Numbered from the stretch's first letter, positions 1-6,168 are shown. The stretch is 7,777 bases of DNA from Actinomycetes bacterium (GCA_009785885.1 WQUE01000029.1:1-7777); one strand, 5' to 3'. The notes: generated from the sequence alone by a model not told the origin. Numbers and translations: made by a program.

Positions 1-75
1 GCTCCGTGGCGTGCAGCCGGTGAGGGCCCCGAGCAGGAGCACGACCACGACCAGCGACCGGAGCCGATTCGTCAT
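1..75 (-). CDS. Lipoprotein, N-terminal fragment (runs off the left edge)
   Basis: Only the first 25 codons are in the window, reading leftward from ATG at 75. The peptide starts MTNRLRS, continues with a run of Val/Leu residues (about residues 8-15) and ends in a lipobox, Ala-Leu-Thr-Gly-Cys, with the Cys at residue 21. A short Arg-containing n-region, hydrophobic core and lipobox together make a type II signal peptide, so the mature protein would be lipid-anchored on the outer face of the membrane. An AAGGAG-type ribosome site (complement of 81-87) lies 5 nt before the ATG and decides the start. The gene is divergent from folE, with 164 nt between the starts. Its function cannot be read: substrate-binding proteins and many unknown lipoproteins begin this way. 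The signal peptide is well supported; the family is not identifiable. Confidence 0.8.
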   Translation of the reverse strand, partial: MTNRLRSLVVVVLLLGALTGCTPRS

Positions 76-158
76 GGATTCTCCCTTGCCGGCACCGGGG
101 GAACGGCCGGGCCCACGCCCCGGCCTCTTCCTCGTGCCTCCCCGGCCATTGTCTCCGC

Positions 159-174
159 CGCGCTTGTGAGCGCG
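159..174. promoter_or_regulatory. Inverted repeat between the divergent lipoprotein gene and folE
   Basis: A perfect 6-bp dyad, CGCGCT-TGTG-AGCGCG, lies in the 164-nt divergent intergenic region, about 30 nt upstream of the putative folE -10 box. It could be an operator or a chance GC palindrome. No matching copy elsewhere in the window supports a named regulator. Confidence 0.25.
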
Positions 175-202
175 CAAGTCCCGTACGCACCACGTCCGCC
201 CG

Positions 203-208
203 TAGACT
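203..208 (+). promoter_or_regulatory. Putative folE -10 box (TAGACT)
   Basis: TAGACT fits the actinobacterial TANNNT -10 pattern and predicts a transcript start near 215, giving a leader of about 25 nt that includes the GGAGG ribosome site at 230-234. I see no good -35 at the usual spacing. The same hexamer occurs upstream of the phosphotransferase gene and ppdK. Confidence 0.45.
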
Positions 209-239
209 GACGAGGCACACCGACAGATCGGAGGCAATC

Positions 240-845
240 GTGCGCGTCGGCCCAGGCCCTGACCCCACCGCCCCGCGTCGGATCGATGCGCCCCGGATCG
301 AGCGCGCCGTGCGGGAACTGTTGGCGGGCATCGGGGAGGACCCGGACCGGGAAGGCCTGCGCGACACCCCCGCCCGCGTCGCCCGGGCGTGCGAGGAGAT
401 CTTCGCGGGCATGGACGAGGATCCCGCCGAGATCCTCGGCGTCACCTTCAACGCCTCCCACGACGAGATGGTCCTGGTGCGCGACATCGAGGTCCACAGC
501 ATGTGCGAGCACCACCTGCTGCCGTTCCACGGCGTGGCCCACGTCGCCTACATCCCGCCCGACAGCGGACGCATCACGGGACTGTCCAAGCTGGCCCGGC
601 TCGTCGACGTGTACGCGCGGCGCCCCCAGGTCCAGGAGCGACTGACGACGCAGGTCGCCGACGCGCTCGTCGACCACCTCGGGGCGCGCGGCGTGCTGGT
701 CGTCGTGGAGTGCGAGCACCTCTGCATGACGATGCGCGGCGTGCACAAGCCCGGCTCCCGGACCGTGACATCCGCCGTCCGCGGCCTGCTGCGCCGGCCG
801 GCCACACGCGCCGAGGCGATGAGCCTCATCATGGGGCGGGGATGA
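240..845 (+). CDS. folE: GTP cyclohydrolase I
   Basis: The 201-residue product converts GTP to 7,8-dihydroneopterin triphosphate and formate, the first committed step of folate synthesis, as a cytosolic zinc enzyme. Zinc-site residues are visible: Cys89 and His92 in the MCEHHLLPF segment, and Cys162 in EHLCMTMRG. GRITGLSKLARLVDVYARRPQVQE (about residues 116-139) is the highly conserved FolE core, and the length is normal for the family. The start is GTG at 240, chosen because GGAGG at 230-234 sits 5 nt upstream and the next in-frame Met is only at about residue 58. The stop overlaps the folP start as ATGA, so the two are translationally coupled. In many actinobacteria ftsH precedes folE; here the neighbour is a divergent lipoprotein gene instead. 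Identification is secure. Confidence 0.97.
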   Translation: MRVGPGPDPTAPRRIDAPRIERAVRELLAGIGEDPDREGLRDTPARVARACEEIFAGMDEDPAEILGVTFNASHDEMVLVRDIEVHSMCEHHLLPFHGVAHVAYIPPDSGRITGLSKLARLVDVYARRPQVQERLTTQVADALVDHLGARGVLVVVECEHLCMTMRGVHKPGSRTVTSAVRGLLRRPATRAEAMSLIMGRG

Positions 846-1654
846 GCGCACCCGCGGCCGGGCCGGCGATCGTCCTGATGGGAATCCTCAACGTCACGCC
901 CGACTCCTTCAGTGACGGGGGACGCTGGGCCACGCCCGAGGCGGCCGTCGCCCGCGGACGGACCCTGGCCGCGCACGGGGCGTCCATCATCGACGTCGGC
1001 GGCGAGTCCAGCCGTCCCGGAGCGGGACGGATCGATCCGGACGAGGAACGCGCCCGCGTGATCCCGGCCATCGCGGGGTTGGCCGCGGCCGGGCTCCCGG
1101 TCACGCTCAGCGTCGACACCCGTCGTGCCGCGATCGCCCGTGCCGCGATCGACGCCGGCGCCGGTCTGGTGAACGACGTCAGCGGCGGCCTGGACGATCC
1201 CGCCATGCTGCCGCTCATCGCCGAAACGGGCGTCGACTACATCTGCCAGCGCTCGCAGGTGGTGCCCGCGGGCACGGCGGACCCCGTCATGGCACTGCGC
1301 GACGAACTCCTCGCCCGGCGCGACGCCTGCCTGGCGTGCGGGATCGCCCCGGAGCGGCTCATCCTGGACCCTGGGCTGGGTTTCGGCACGTCCGCCGAGC
1401 AGGACTGGGCCGCCCTGGCCCGCCTGGAGGCGTTCACGAGCCTGGGACACCGCGTCGTGATCGGCCCGAGCCGCAAGCGGTTCATCACGTGGGCCCTGCA
1501 AGGGTGCGACCACACCGCAGGCGAGACGCTGCCGGCCGCCGGCCAGGAGCGCCTGGACGCGGCCACGGCTGCCGTCTGCGCGTGGGCCGCCCGCCGCGGC
1601 GTCTGGGCCGTACGGGTGCACGAGCCCGCAATCACGCGGGCTTGGCTCCGGTGA
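842..1654 (+). CDS. folP: Dihydropteroate synthase
   Basis: The 270-residue TIM-barrel enzyme joins 6-hydroxymethyl-dihydropterin diphosphate to p-aminobenzoate, giving dihydropteroate; it is the sulfonamide target. Visible signatures are MGILNVTPDSFSDGG (13-27, Asn17 as metal ligand), DVGGESSRPGA (51-61), Asp92 in SVDTR, Asn111 in NDVSGG, DPGLGFG (176-182), SRK (210-212), and Arg258/His260 in VRVHE near the C-terminus. All residues corresponding to the E. coli catalytic set seem present. Two differences stand out: Ser57 replaces the usual Thr in loop 2, and the strand that normally reads like LMHxRG reads YICQRSQV (133-140). The ATG at 842 overlaps the folE stop (ATGA); the open frame extends upstream to 389, but that part is out-of-frame folE. 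The family is certain; the odd strand leaves open whether substrate handling is typical. Confidence 0.95.
   Translation: MSAPAAGPAIVLMGILNVTPDSFSDGGRWATPEAAVARGRTLAAHGASIIDVGGESSRPGAGRIDPDEERARVIPAIAGLAAAGLPVTLSVDTRRAAIARAAIDAGAGLVNDVSGGLDDPAMLPLIAETGVDYICQRSQVVPAGTADPVMALRDELLARRDACLACGIAPERLILDPGLGFGTSAEQDWAALARLEAFTSLGHRVVIGPSRKRFITWALQGCDHTAGETLPAAGQERLDAATAAVCAWAARRGVWAVRVHEPAITRAWLR
1623..1642 (+). terminator. Hairpin at the 3' end of folP
   Basis: AGCCCGC and GCGGGCT pair perfectly around the loop AATCAC, a 7-bp GC-rich stem that finishes about 10 nt before the folP stop codon. There is no U-run, so this may be a weak terminator, an mRNA-stabilising structure or simply a coding coincidence. 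It coincides with the break between the folE-folP and folB-folK pairs. Confidence 0.3.
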
Positions 1655-1689
1655 GGGCCCCCGCCCGACTCGCCGCGCGCGTCATCCTG

Positions 1690-1695
1690 TAGCCT
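1690..1695 (+). promoter_or_regulatory. Possible -10 box for folB-folK (TAGCCT)
   Basis: TAGCCT matches TANNNT and is the only such box in the 130-nt gap between folP and folB. It predicts a start near 1702 and a leader of about 80 nt. No convincing -35 is seen, so folB-folK may equally be read through from folE-folP. Confidence 0.3.
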
Positions 1696-1784
1696 AGAAG
1701 GCGGTTCATGCCACGCGACAGCGCCCATGGCGGCGTCATCCCCGGTTCGTCGCGGCGTTTCGCGATCTGCCGAAGGAGGGTCCC

Positions 1785-2180
1785 ATGGCGTTGTCCCCGA
1801 CCGCCCGTCTCACCCTGACCGGGTTGCGGGCGCGCGGTTTCCATGGCGTCCTGCCCGAGGAGCGCGCGTTGGGCCAGATCTTCGTCGTCGACGTCATCGC
1901 AGACGTCGACGCCCCGGACCACGACGACCTCGCGGCGACGCTGGACTATGCGGCGCTCGCGCGTCGGATCGTCGACCACGTCGGGGGCGAGCCCTGCCAA
2001 TTGATTGAAACACTGGCGGCGCGCATCGCCGATGATCTCGTCACGACCGACCGCGTCCACCGCATCACGGTCCGCGTGCACAAACCCGACGCCCCGCTCG
2101 GTGTCGACTTCACCGATGTCAGCGTGGAGCTGACGCGGACCGCACCGGCCGCACCACCCCCGATCGAGAGGCAACGATGA
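1785..2180 (+). CDS. folB: Dihydroneopterin aldolase
   Basis: The 131-residue cytosolic enzyme splits 7,8-dihydroneopterin into 6-hydroxymethyl-7,8-dihydropterin and glycolaldehyde. The family pattern is present from end to end: GFHGVLPEER (18-27, with Glu25 at the pterin-site position), LGQIFVVDV (29-37), LDYAAL (53-58, active-site Tyr55), IETLAARIAD (74-83, pterin-binding Glu75) and RVHKPDAPL (97-105, with Lys100 as general base). Length is typical, with a short Pro/Ala-rich tail. The ATG at 1785 follows a near-perfect AAGGAGG ribosome site (1773-1779) at 5 nt. The last codon overlaps the folK start (ATGA). Identification is secure; the strong ribosome site suggests independent translation initiation after the 130-nt gap from folP. 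Confidence 0.95.
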   Translation: MALSPTARLTLTGLRARGFHGVLPEERALGQIFVVDVIADVDAPDHDDLAATLDYAALARRIVDHVGGEPCQLIETLAARIADDLVTTDRVHRITVRVHKPDAPLGVDFTDVSVELTRTAPAAPPPIERQR

Positions 2181-2722
2181 ACACCGGCTATCCCATTGAC
2201 AGCGACACCCTGGGCAACCTCCGCCCCCAGAGCGATGTCGTATTCAGTATCGGGTCCAACCAGGGCGACAGCCTGCAATTGCTCCAGGACGCCGTCGACC
2301 GCCTCGCCGAGACACCCAATCTCACGATCGTGGCGGTGTCGCCCGTGTACCGGACCGTTCCCGTCGACGCCCCGGCACAACCCGATTTCTACAACCTTGT
2401 CGTCCTCGCGGAAACGACACTGGAACCGATGACACTGTTGCAGCGGGCCCTGGCGATCGAGGAGGCGTACGGGCGCGTCCGCACGATCCCCCACGGACCC
2501 CGCACCCTCGATATCGACCTCGTCAAGGTCGGCAGACGAACCAGCGACACCCCCGAATTGCGGCTGCCCCATCCCGAGGCGTCCCGGCGCGCGTTTGTGC
2601 TTGCACCGTGGCTCGATGTCGAGCCGGATGCGCAACTGCCGCAAGGACGAGTCGCCGACATCCTCCGGGGCATCGACACGTCCGGGCTCACGCTCCTGCC
2701 GGACGTGCGGATTTCGCTCTAG
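2177..2722 (+). CDS. folK: 6-hydroxymethyl-7,8-dihydropterin pyrophosphokinase (HPPK)
   Basis: The 181-residue kinase transfers pyrophosphate from ATP to hydroxymethyl-dihydropterin, producing the FolP substrate. Landmarks are SIGSNQGD (24-31), SPVYRTVPV (55-63), QPDFYNLVV (68-76), GRVR (99-102), GPRTLDIDLV (107-116) with the magnesium ligands Asp112 and Asp114, and LPHPEASRRAFVLAPW. Two things are unusual. The GSN motif starts about 16 residues later than in E. coli HPPK, giving a short N-terminal extension. The loop that usually ends in RWGPRTLD ends in PHGPRTLD and looks one residue shorter than in E. coli. The ATG overlaps the folB stop (ATGA), with GAGAGG at 2167-2172 upstream; I see no better internal start. 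By eye its base composition is a little less GC-biased than clpC. Confidence 0.94.
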   Translation: MNTGYPIDSDTLGNLRPQSDVVFSIGSNQGDSLQLLQDAVDRLAETPNLTIVAVSPVYRTVPVDAPAQPDFYNLVVLAETTLEPMTLLQRALAIEEAYGRVRTIPHGPRTLDIDLVKVGRRTSDTPELRLPHPEASRRAFVLAPWLDVEPDAQLPQGRVADILRGIDTSGLTLLPDVRISL

Positions 2723-2736
2723 GCACGACCACCCGC

Positions 2737-2756
2737 GGCGGACGGGGGCATCCGCC
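2737..2756 (+). terminator. Possible terminator hairpin after folK
   Basis: GGCGGA and TCCGCC form a 6-bp stem around an 8-nt loop, starting 15 nt after the folK stop codon. There is no T-tract, which is common for actinobacterial terminators but also weakens the call. Confidence 0.35.
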
Positions 2757-2985
2757 ACCGCACTGGACACATGCCTCGGCGTGGACGCCCACATCGCGTG
2801 GGAAATGTTCGCCCGTCGATGAACCCGGCATATCGGCATCGGACCACGATCCCGGACGCCGATTGGGACGGATTGCGCCGCCCGCGCCGCCGTCCGCACC
2901 CCCCCGCACCGTGCCATCCCGGCATCCGCCCAATGGCAGGGACAGCACTGACGCAAAATGCCGGACGAAAATCCGACGGGTCGGC

Positions 2986-3014
2986 TTGGACTTGCCGCCC
3001 CGATGGCCTAGAAT
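2986..3014 (+). promoter_or_regulatory. lsr2 promoter (TTGGAC-N17-TAGAAT)
   Basis: This is the best promoter in the window: TTGGAC at 2986-2991, exactly 17 nt, then TAGAAT at 3009-3014. It predicts a start near 3021 and a leader of about 58 nt ending in AGAGGAG (3068-3074), 4 nt before the lsr2 ATG. It resembles a housekeeping sigma-A promoter and suggests lsr2 is transcribed separately from the folate genes. Confidence 0.7.
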
Positions 3015-3078
3015 CGTTGTTGGCATTTGTGGTGCCGACCCGGTAACCCGATCCAATCTTTCCACACAGAGGAGAACC

Positions 3079-3402
3079 ATGGCCAAGCGAGTGAAGACAA
3101 TCCTGGTAGACGATATCGACGGCAGCGCCGCCGATGAGACGGTGACGTTCAGCCTGGACGGCGTCACGTACGAGATCGACCTGAACGGCGAGCACGCCGC
3201 CCAGCTGCGTGACGGGTTCACGTGGTGGATCGGCCACGGCCGGCGCATCAGCGGTCGCCGCAATGCGCGCGCCGTCAAGAACACGGGCACCCCGCTCGGC
3301 GAGATCCGCGCCTGGGCGAACGCCAACGGCTACACCGTGAGCGATCGCGGGCGCATCTCGGCCGAGATCCGCAACGCCTACTCCGCGGCGCACGGCGCCT
3401 GA
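3079..3402 (+). CDS. lsr2: Lsr2 nucleoid-associated protein
   Basis: The 107-residue product is an H-NS-like DNA-bridging protein that in actinobacteria coats AT-rich and horizontally acquired DNA and silences it. The N-terminal half (MAKRVKTILVDDIDGS, then ETVTFSLDGVTYEIDL, about residues 20-35) is the beta-hairpin oligomerisation domain. A basic linker with GRRISGRRNAR follows (about 54-64). The C-terminal half (GEIRAWANANGYTVSDRGRISAEI) is the DNA-binding domain, with the minor-groove RGR motif in DRGR. Length is normal for the family. The ATG at 3079 follows AGAGGAG by 4 nt. It has its own promoter and terminator, so it is probably monocistronic. Its place just upstream of clpC matches Mycobacterium, where lsr2 and clpC1 are adjacent. 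Family assignment is secure. Confidence 0.95.
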   Translation: MAKRVKTILVDDIDGSAADETVTFSLDGVTYEIDLNGEHAAQLRDGFTWWIGHGRRISGRRNARAVKNTGTPLGEIRAWANANGYTVSDRGRISAEIRNAYSAAHGA

Positions 3403-3420
3403 TCCCGCGCTCGGACCACG

Positions 3421-3458
3421 ATGGGCGGGGCCGGAATGTTCCGGTTCCGCCCATTGTT
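3421..3458 (+). terminator. lsr2 terminator hairpin
   Basis: Starting 19 nt after the lsr2 stop, 3421-3435 pairs with 3440-3454 in a 15-bp stem (outer arms ATGGGCGG and CCGCCCAT, inner arms CCGGA and TCCGG, with two G-U pairs between) around a 4-nt loop. The tail TGTTG is only modestly T-rich. The length and position make it a convincing intrinsic-type terminator that separates lsr2 from clpC. Confidence 0.75.
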
Positions 3459-3487
3459 GCGTCAGGTGTGCTCAACTTTCGTGCCGC

Positions 3488-3514
3488 CCGGACGGTGATG
3501 TGGTGTCCGGACGG
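3488..3514 (+). repeat. CCGGACGG direct repeats at the clpC promoter
   Basis: Two identical CCGGACGG octamers start at 3488 and 3507, 19 nt apart, and the second ends 2 nt before the putative clpC -10 box. The same bases also allow a CCGGAC/GTCCGG inverted repeat (3488-3493 with 3505-3510). The placement over the -35 region would suit an operator, but CCGGACG occurs elsewhere in this GC-rich DNA, so chance is a real alternative. Confidence 0.35.
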
Positions 3515-3522
3515 GCTAGAAT
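3495..3522 (+). promoter_or_regulatory. Putative clpC promoter (GTGATG-N16-TAGAAT)
   Basis: TAGAAT at 3517-3522 is identical to the lsr2 -10 box. The -35 is poor: GTGATG at 3495-3500 with a 16-nt spacer is the best available. It predicts a start near 3529 and a leader of about 58 nt, with AAGGAG (3577-3582) 4 nt before the ATG. I found no recognisable ClgR, CtsR or HAIR operator in 3403-3586. Confidence 0.5.
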
Positions 3523-3586
3523 GGAGGCACGACGCCGCGCGCCCCACGGCACCTGCCGTCTGGCGTAACGGAAACCAAGGAGTCTG

Positions 3587-6127
3587 ATGTTCGAACGGTT
3601 CACCGACCGGGCCCGCCGGGTCATCGTCTTGGCCCAGGACGAAGCCAAGATGCTCAACAACAACTACATCGGCACGGAGCACATCCTGCTCGGCCTGATC
3701 CACGAAGGCGAAGGCGTCGCCGCCCAAGCCCTCGAAAGCCTCGGGCTGACGCTGGAGTCGCTGCGCGAGCAGGTGGAGGAGTTGGTGGGCAAGGGGCAGA
3801 CGCCCCCGACCGGGCACATCCCGTTCACGCCGCGCGCCAAGCGCGTGCTGGAGTTGAGCCTGCGCGAGGCACTCCAGATGAACCACAGCTACATCGGGAC
3901 GGAGCACGTGCTGCTCGGCCTGATCCGCGAGGGCGAGGGCGTCGCCGCCCAGGTGCTCATCAAGATGGGCCTCGACCTGTCACGTGTCCGCGGGGCCGTC
4001 ATGGACCTGATGCAGGGCCACCAGCAGACCCCCGGGGCGGACGCCCAGCCGGCCGAGGTCGGCGCGGCGGTCGGCGGCGGGCCCTCGTCGTCCACGACCG
4101 GTGCGACGATCCTGGACCAGTTCGGCCGCAACCTGACGCAGGCGGCCCGCGAGCACAAGCTCGACCCCGTGATCGGACGCGAGAAGGAGATCCAGCGCGT
4201 CATGACGGTGCTGTCGCGCCGGACGAAGAACAACCCGGTGCTCATCGGCCAGCCCGGCGTCGGCAAGACGGCCGTCGTCGAGGGCCTGGCGCAGGCGATC
4301 GTGCGCGGCGACGTGCCGGAGAACCTGCGCGACAAGCAGGTCTACTCGCTCGACCTCGGCTCGCTCATCGCGGGCACACGCTATCGTGGCGACTTCGAGG
4401 AGCGCCTGAAGAAGGTGCTCAAGGAGATCAAGACGCGCGGCGACATCATGCTGTTCATCGACGAGATCCACACGCTCGTCGGTGCCGGAGCCGCCGAGGG
4501 CGCGGTCGATGCCGCGAGCATCCTCAAGCCCATGCTCGCCCGGGGCGAGTTGCAGACCGTCGGTGCGACGACGCTGGACGAATACCGCAAGCACATCGAG
4601 AAGGACGCCGCGCTCGAGCGTCGCTTCCAGCCGATCCAGGTCGAGCAGCCGTCGATCCAGTTGACGATCGACATCCTCAAGGGTCTGCGGGACCGCTACG
4701 AGGCGCACCACCGCGTCACGATCACCGACGACGCGCTGGTCGCCGCCGCGAACCTGGCCGACCGCTACGTGCAGGACCGTTTCCTGCCCGACAAGGCCAT
4801 CGACCTGATCGACGAGGCCGGCGCCCGCATGCGCATCCAGCGGATGACGGCGCCGCCCGACCTGCGGGCCGTCGACGAGCAGATCGGCGAGGTCCGGACG
4901 AAGAAGCAGGCCGCGATCGACGCCCAGGATTTCGAGGTCGCCGCGCGGTTGCGCGACGACGAGTCCCATCTGCTGGAACAGCGCGCCGAGCAGGAGCGCG
5001 CCTGGCACGAGGACGAGTCCGACACGCCGGCCGTGATCGGCCAGGAGGAGATCGCCCGCGTGCTGTCCGACTCGACCGGCGTGCCGGTGGCGCAGCTGAC
5101 CGAGGAGGAATCGACGCGGCTGCTCCAGATGGAGGCCGAGATCGGCAAGCGCTACATCGGTCAGACGGACGCCGTGAAGGCGCTCGCCCGCTCGATCCGG
5201 CGCACCCGCGCCGGCCTGAAGGACCCGAAGCGCCCGTCCGGCTCGTTCATCTTCGCCGGCCCGTCCGGCGTCGGCAAGACCGAACTGACGAAGGCGCTGA
5301 CCGAGTTCCTGTTCGGCGACGAGGACGCCCTGATCACCCTGGACATGAGCGAGTACAGCGAGAAGCACACGGCCTCGCGCCTGTTCGGGTCCCCGCCGGG
5401 CTACGTCGGGTACGAGGAGGGCGGCCAGCTGACCGAGAAGGTGCGCCGGAAGCCGTTCAGCGTCGTGCTGTTCGACGAGATCGAGAAGGCCCACCCGGAC
5501 ATCTTCAACTCGCTGCTGCAGATCCTCGACGAGGGCCGCCTCACCGATGCCCAGGGCCGCATGGTCGACTTCAAGAACACGGTCATCGTCATGACGACGA
5601 ACCTCGGCACGCGCGACATCTCGAAGTCGGTGAGCCTGGGCTTCGCCCGCGCCGGCGACGAGACGACGAGCTACGAGGGCATGAAGGCGAAGGTCACCGA
5701 CGAGCTGAAGCAGCACTTCCGTCCCGAGTTCCTGAACCGCGTGGACGAGATCATCGTGTTCCACCAGTTGAGCACGGACGACATCGAACACATCGTCGAC
5801 CTGATGATCAAGCAGTTGGAGCAGCGCCTGGCCGACCGCGACATGGGCATCGAGTTGACCGTGCCCGCGAAGGCGCTGATCGCCAAGCGCGGCTTCGACC
5901 CGGTGCTCGGCGCCCGGCCGTTGCGCCGGGCGATCCAGCGCGACATCGAGGACCCGCTCGCCGAACGCATCCTGTACGGCGAGTTGCGGCCCGGGTCGAT
6001 CGTGGTCGTCGACGCGCCCGAGGACACGTCCGGGCTGCCCGGCGGCGAGGTGTTCACGTTCACCGGCACGCCCAAGGAGCTTCCGGACGACGCGGCCCCG
6101 CTGGACGCCGAGGCGACCGTCGGGTAG
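3587..6127 (+). CDS. clpC: ATP-dependent Clp protease ATPase subunit ClpC
   Basis: This 846-residue Hsp100 unfoldase forms a hexamer that threads proteins into ClpP. Domains in order: two Clp-N repeats (about 2-145); a Gly/Ser-rich linker (about 150-172); AAA-1 with Walker A GQPGVGKT (221-228) and Walker B MLFIDE (288-293); a UVR-type coiled middle region containing AAIDAQDFEVAARLRDDE (from 442) that marks ClpC rather than ClpB; AAA-2 with Walker A GPSGVGKT (558-565) and Walker B VVLFDE (626-631); and a C-terminal small domain with RGFDPVLGARPLRRAIQ. The ClpP-docking loop is Leu684-Gly685-Phe686, so it should partner with ClpP. No key residue appears missing and the length is standard. The start is fixed by the family's MFERFTDRARR opening and by AAGGAG upstream. 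It is probably monocistronic; clpP is not in the window. Confidence 0.98.
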   Translation: MFERFTDRARRVIVLAQDEAKMLNNNYIGTEHILLGLIHEGEGVAAQALESLGLTLESLREQVEELVGKGQTPPTGHIPFTPRAKRVLELSLREALQMNHSYIGTEHVLLGLIREGEGVAAQVLIKMGLDLSRVRGAVMDLMQGHQQTPGADAQPAEVGAAVGGGPSSSTTGATILDQFGRNLTQAAREHKLDPVIGREKEIQRVMTVLSRRTKNNPVLIGQPGVGKTAVVEGLAQAIVRGDVPENLRDKQVYSLDLGSLIAGTRYRGDFEERLKKVLKEIKTRGDIMLFIDEIHTLVGAGAAEGAVDAASILKPMLARGELQTVGATTLDEYRKHIEKDAALERRFQPIQVEQPSIQLTIDILKGLRDRYEAHHRVTITDDALVAAANLADRYVQDRFLPDKAIDLIDEAGARMRIQRMTAPPDLRAVDEQIGEVRTKKQAAIDAQDFEVAARLRDDESHLLEQRAEQERAWHEDESDTPAVIGQEEIARVLSDSTGVPVAQLTEEESTRLLQMEAEIGKRYIGQTDAVKALARSIRRTRAGLKDPKRPSGSFIFAGPSGVGKTELTKALTEFLFGDEDALITLDMSEYSEKHTASRLFGSPPGYVGYEEGGQLTEKVRRKPFSVVLFDEIEKAHPDIFNSLLQILDEGRLTDAQGRMVDFKNTVIVMTTNLGTRDISKSVSLGFARAGDETTSYEGMKAKVTDELKQHFRPEFLNRVDEIIVFHQLSTDDIEHIVDLMIKQLEQRLADRDMGIELTVPAKALIAKRGFDPVLGARPLRRAIQRDIEDPLAERILYGELRPGSIVVVDAPEDTSGLPGGEVFTFTGTPKELPDDAAPLDAEATVG
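3665..3952 (+). repeat. clpC: Internal duplication in the Clp-N domain of clpC
   Basis: Bases 3665-3727 and 3890-3952 (residues 27-47 and 102-122) are near-identical 63-nt copies differing at 7 positions by my count, both encoding YIGTEHxLLGLIxEGEGVAAQ. This is the tandem Clp-N repeat typical of ClpC, unusually similar at DNA level but explained by conserved protein sequence and strong codon bias. Confidence 0.8.
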
Positions 6128-6129
6128 GT

Positions 6130-6168
6130 CACCGCCGACGCGGTGCCGGGCGGCGGATCGCCGGCGGT
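6130..6168. terminator. Bidirectional terminator candidate between clpC and the convergent gene
   Basis: The 51-nt convergent gap is packed with dyads: CACCGC-CGAC-GCGGTG (6130-6145), CGGCG-GAT-CGCCG (6151-6163) and an alternative outer pairing of ACCGCCG (6131-6137) with CGGCGGT (6162-6168). There is no T-tract on either strand. The location between two gene ends favours a shared terminator. Confidence 0.5.

Larger units (their letters stand above)
2723..3078. other. 356-nt gap between folK and lsr2 without a credible gene
   Basis: Neither strand gives a recognisable protein. Open frames here are Arg/Pro/His-rich, as expected from GC-rich non-coding DNA, and lack ribosome sites. The gap contains a folK-proximal hairpin (2737-2756), a GGACGG/CCGTCC pair (2866-2895), a TGCCAT/ATGGCA pair (2912-2938), the lsr2 promoter (2986-3014) and the lsr2 leader. 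Related actinobacteria such as Mycobacterium tuberculosis carry several genes in this position, so it may be a deletion scar. A small RNA cannot be excluded. Confidence 0.6.

Noticed and set aside
389..841. N-terminal extension of folP
   Set aside because: The extra residues are an out-of-frame reading of folE; homology to FolP begins just after ATG 842, which is coupled to the folE stop.
72..851. 259-codon open frame antisense to folE
   Set aside because: Low-complexity His/Gly/Arg-rich product fully overlapping the secure folE gene.
2771..3046. 91-codon open frame in the folK-lsr2 gap
   Set aside because: Arg/Pro/His-rich product, no good ribosome site, and it runs through the lsr2 promoter.
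3403..3586. ClgR, CtsR or HAIR operator upstream of clpC
   Set aside because: Looked for because clpC genes are often under these regulators; no arrangement of half-sites matched.
3980..5791. 603-codon open frame antisense to clpC
   Set aside because: It is Leu/Val/Asp/Arg-rich with no recognisable motif and mirrors the GC-rich third positions of clpC; the sense strand is a textbook ClpC.
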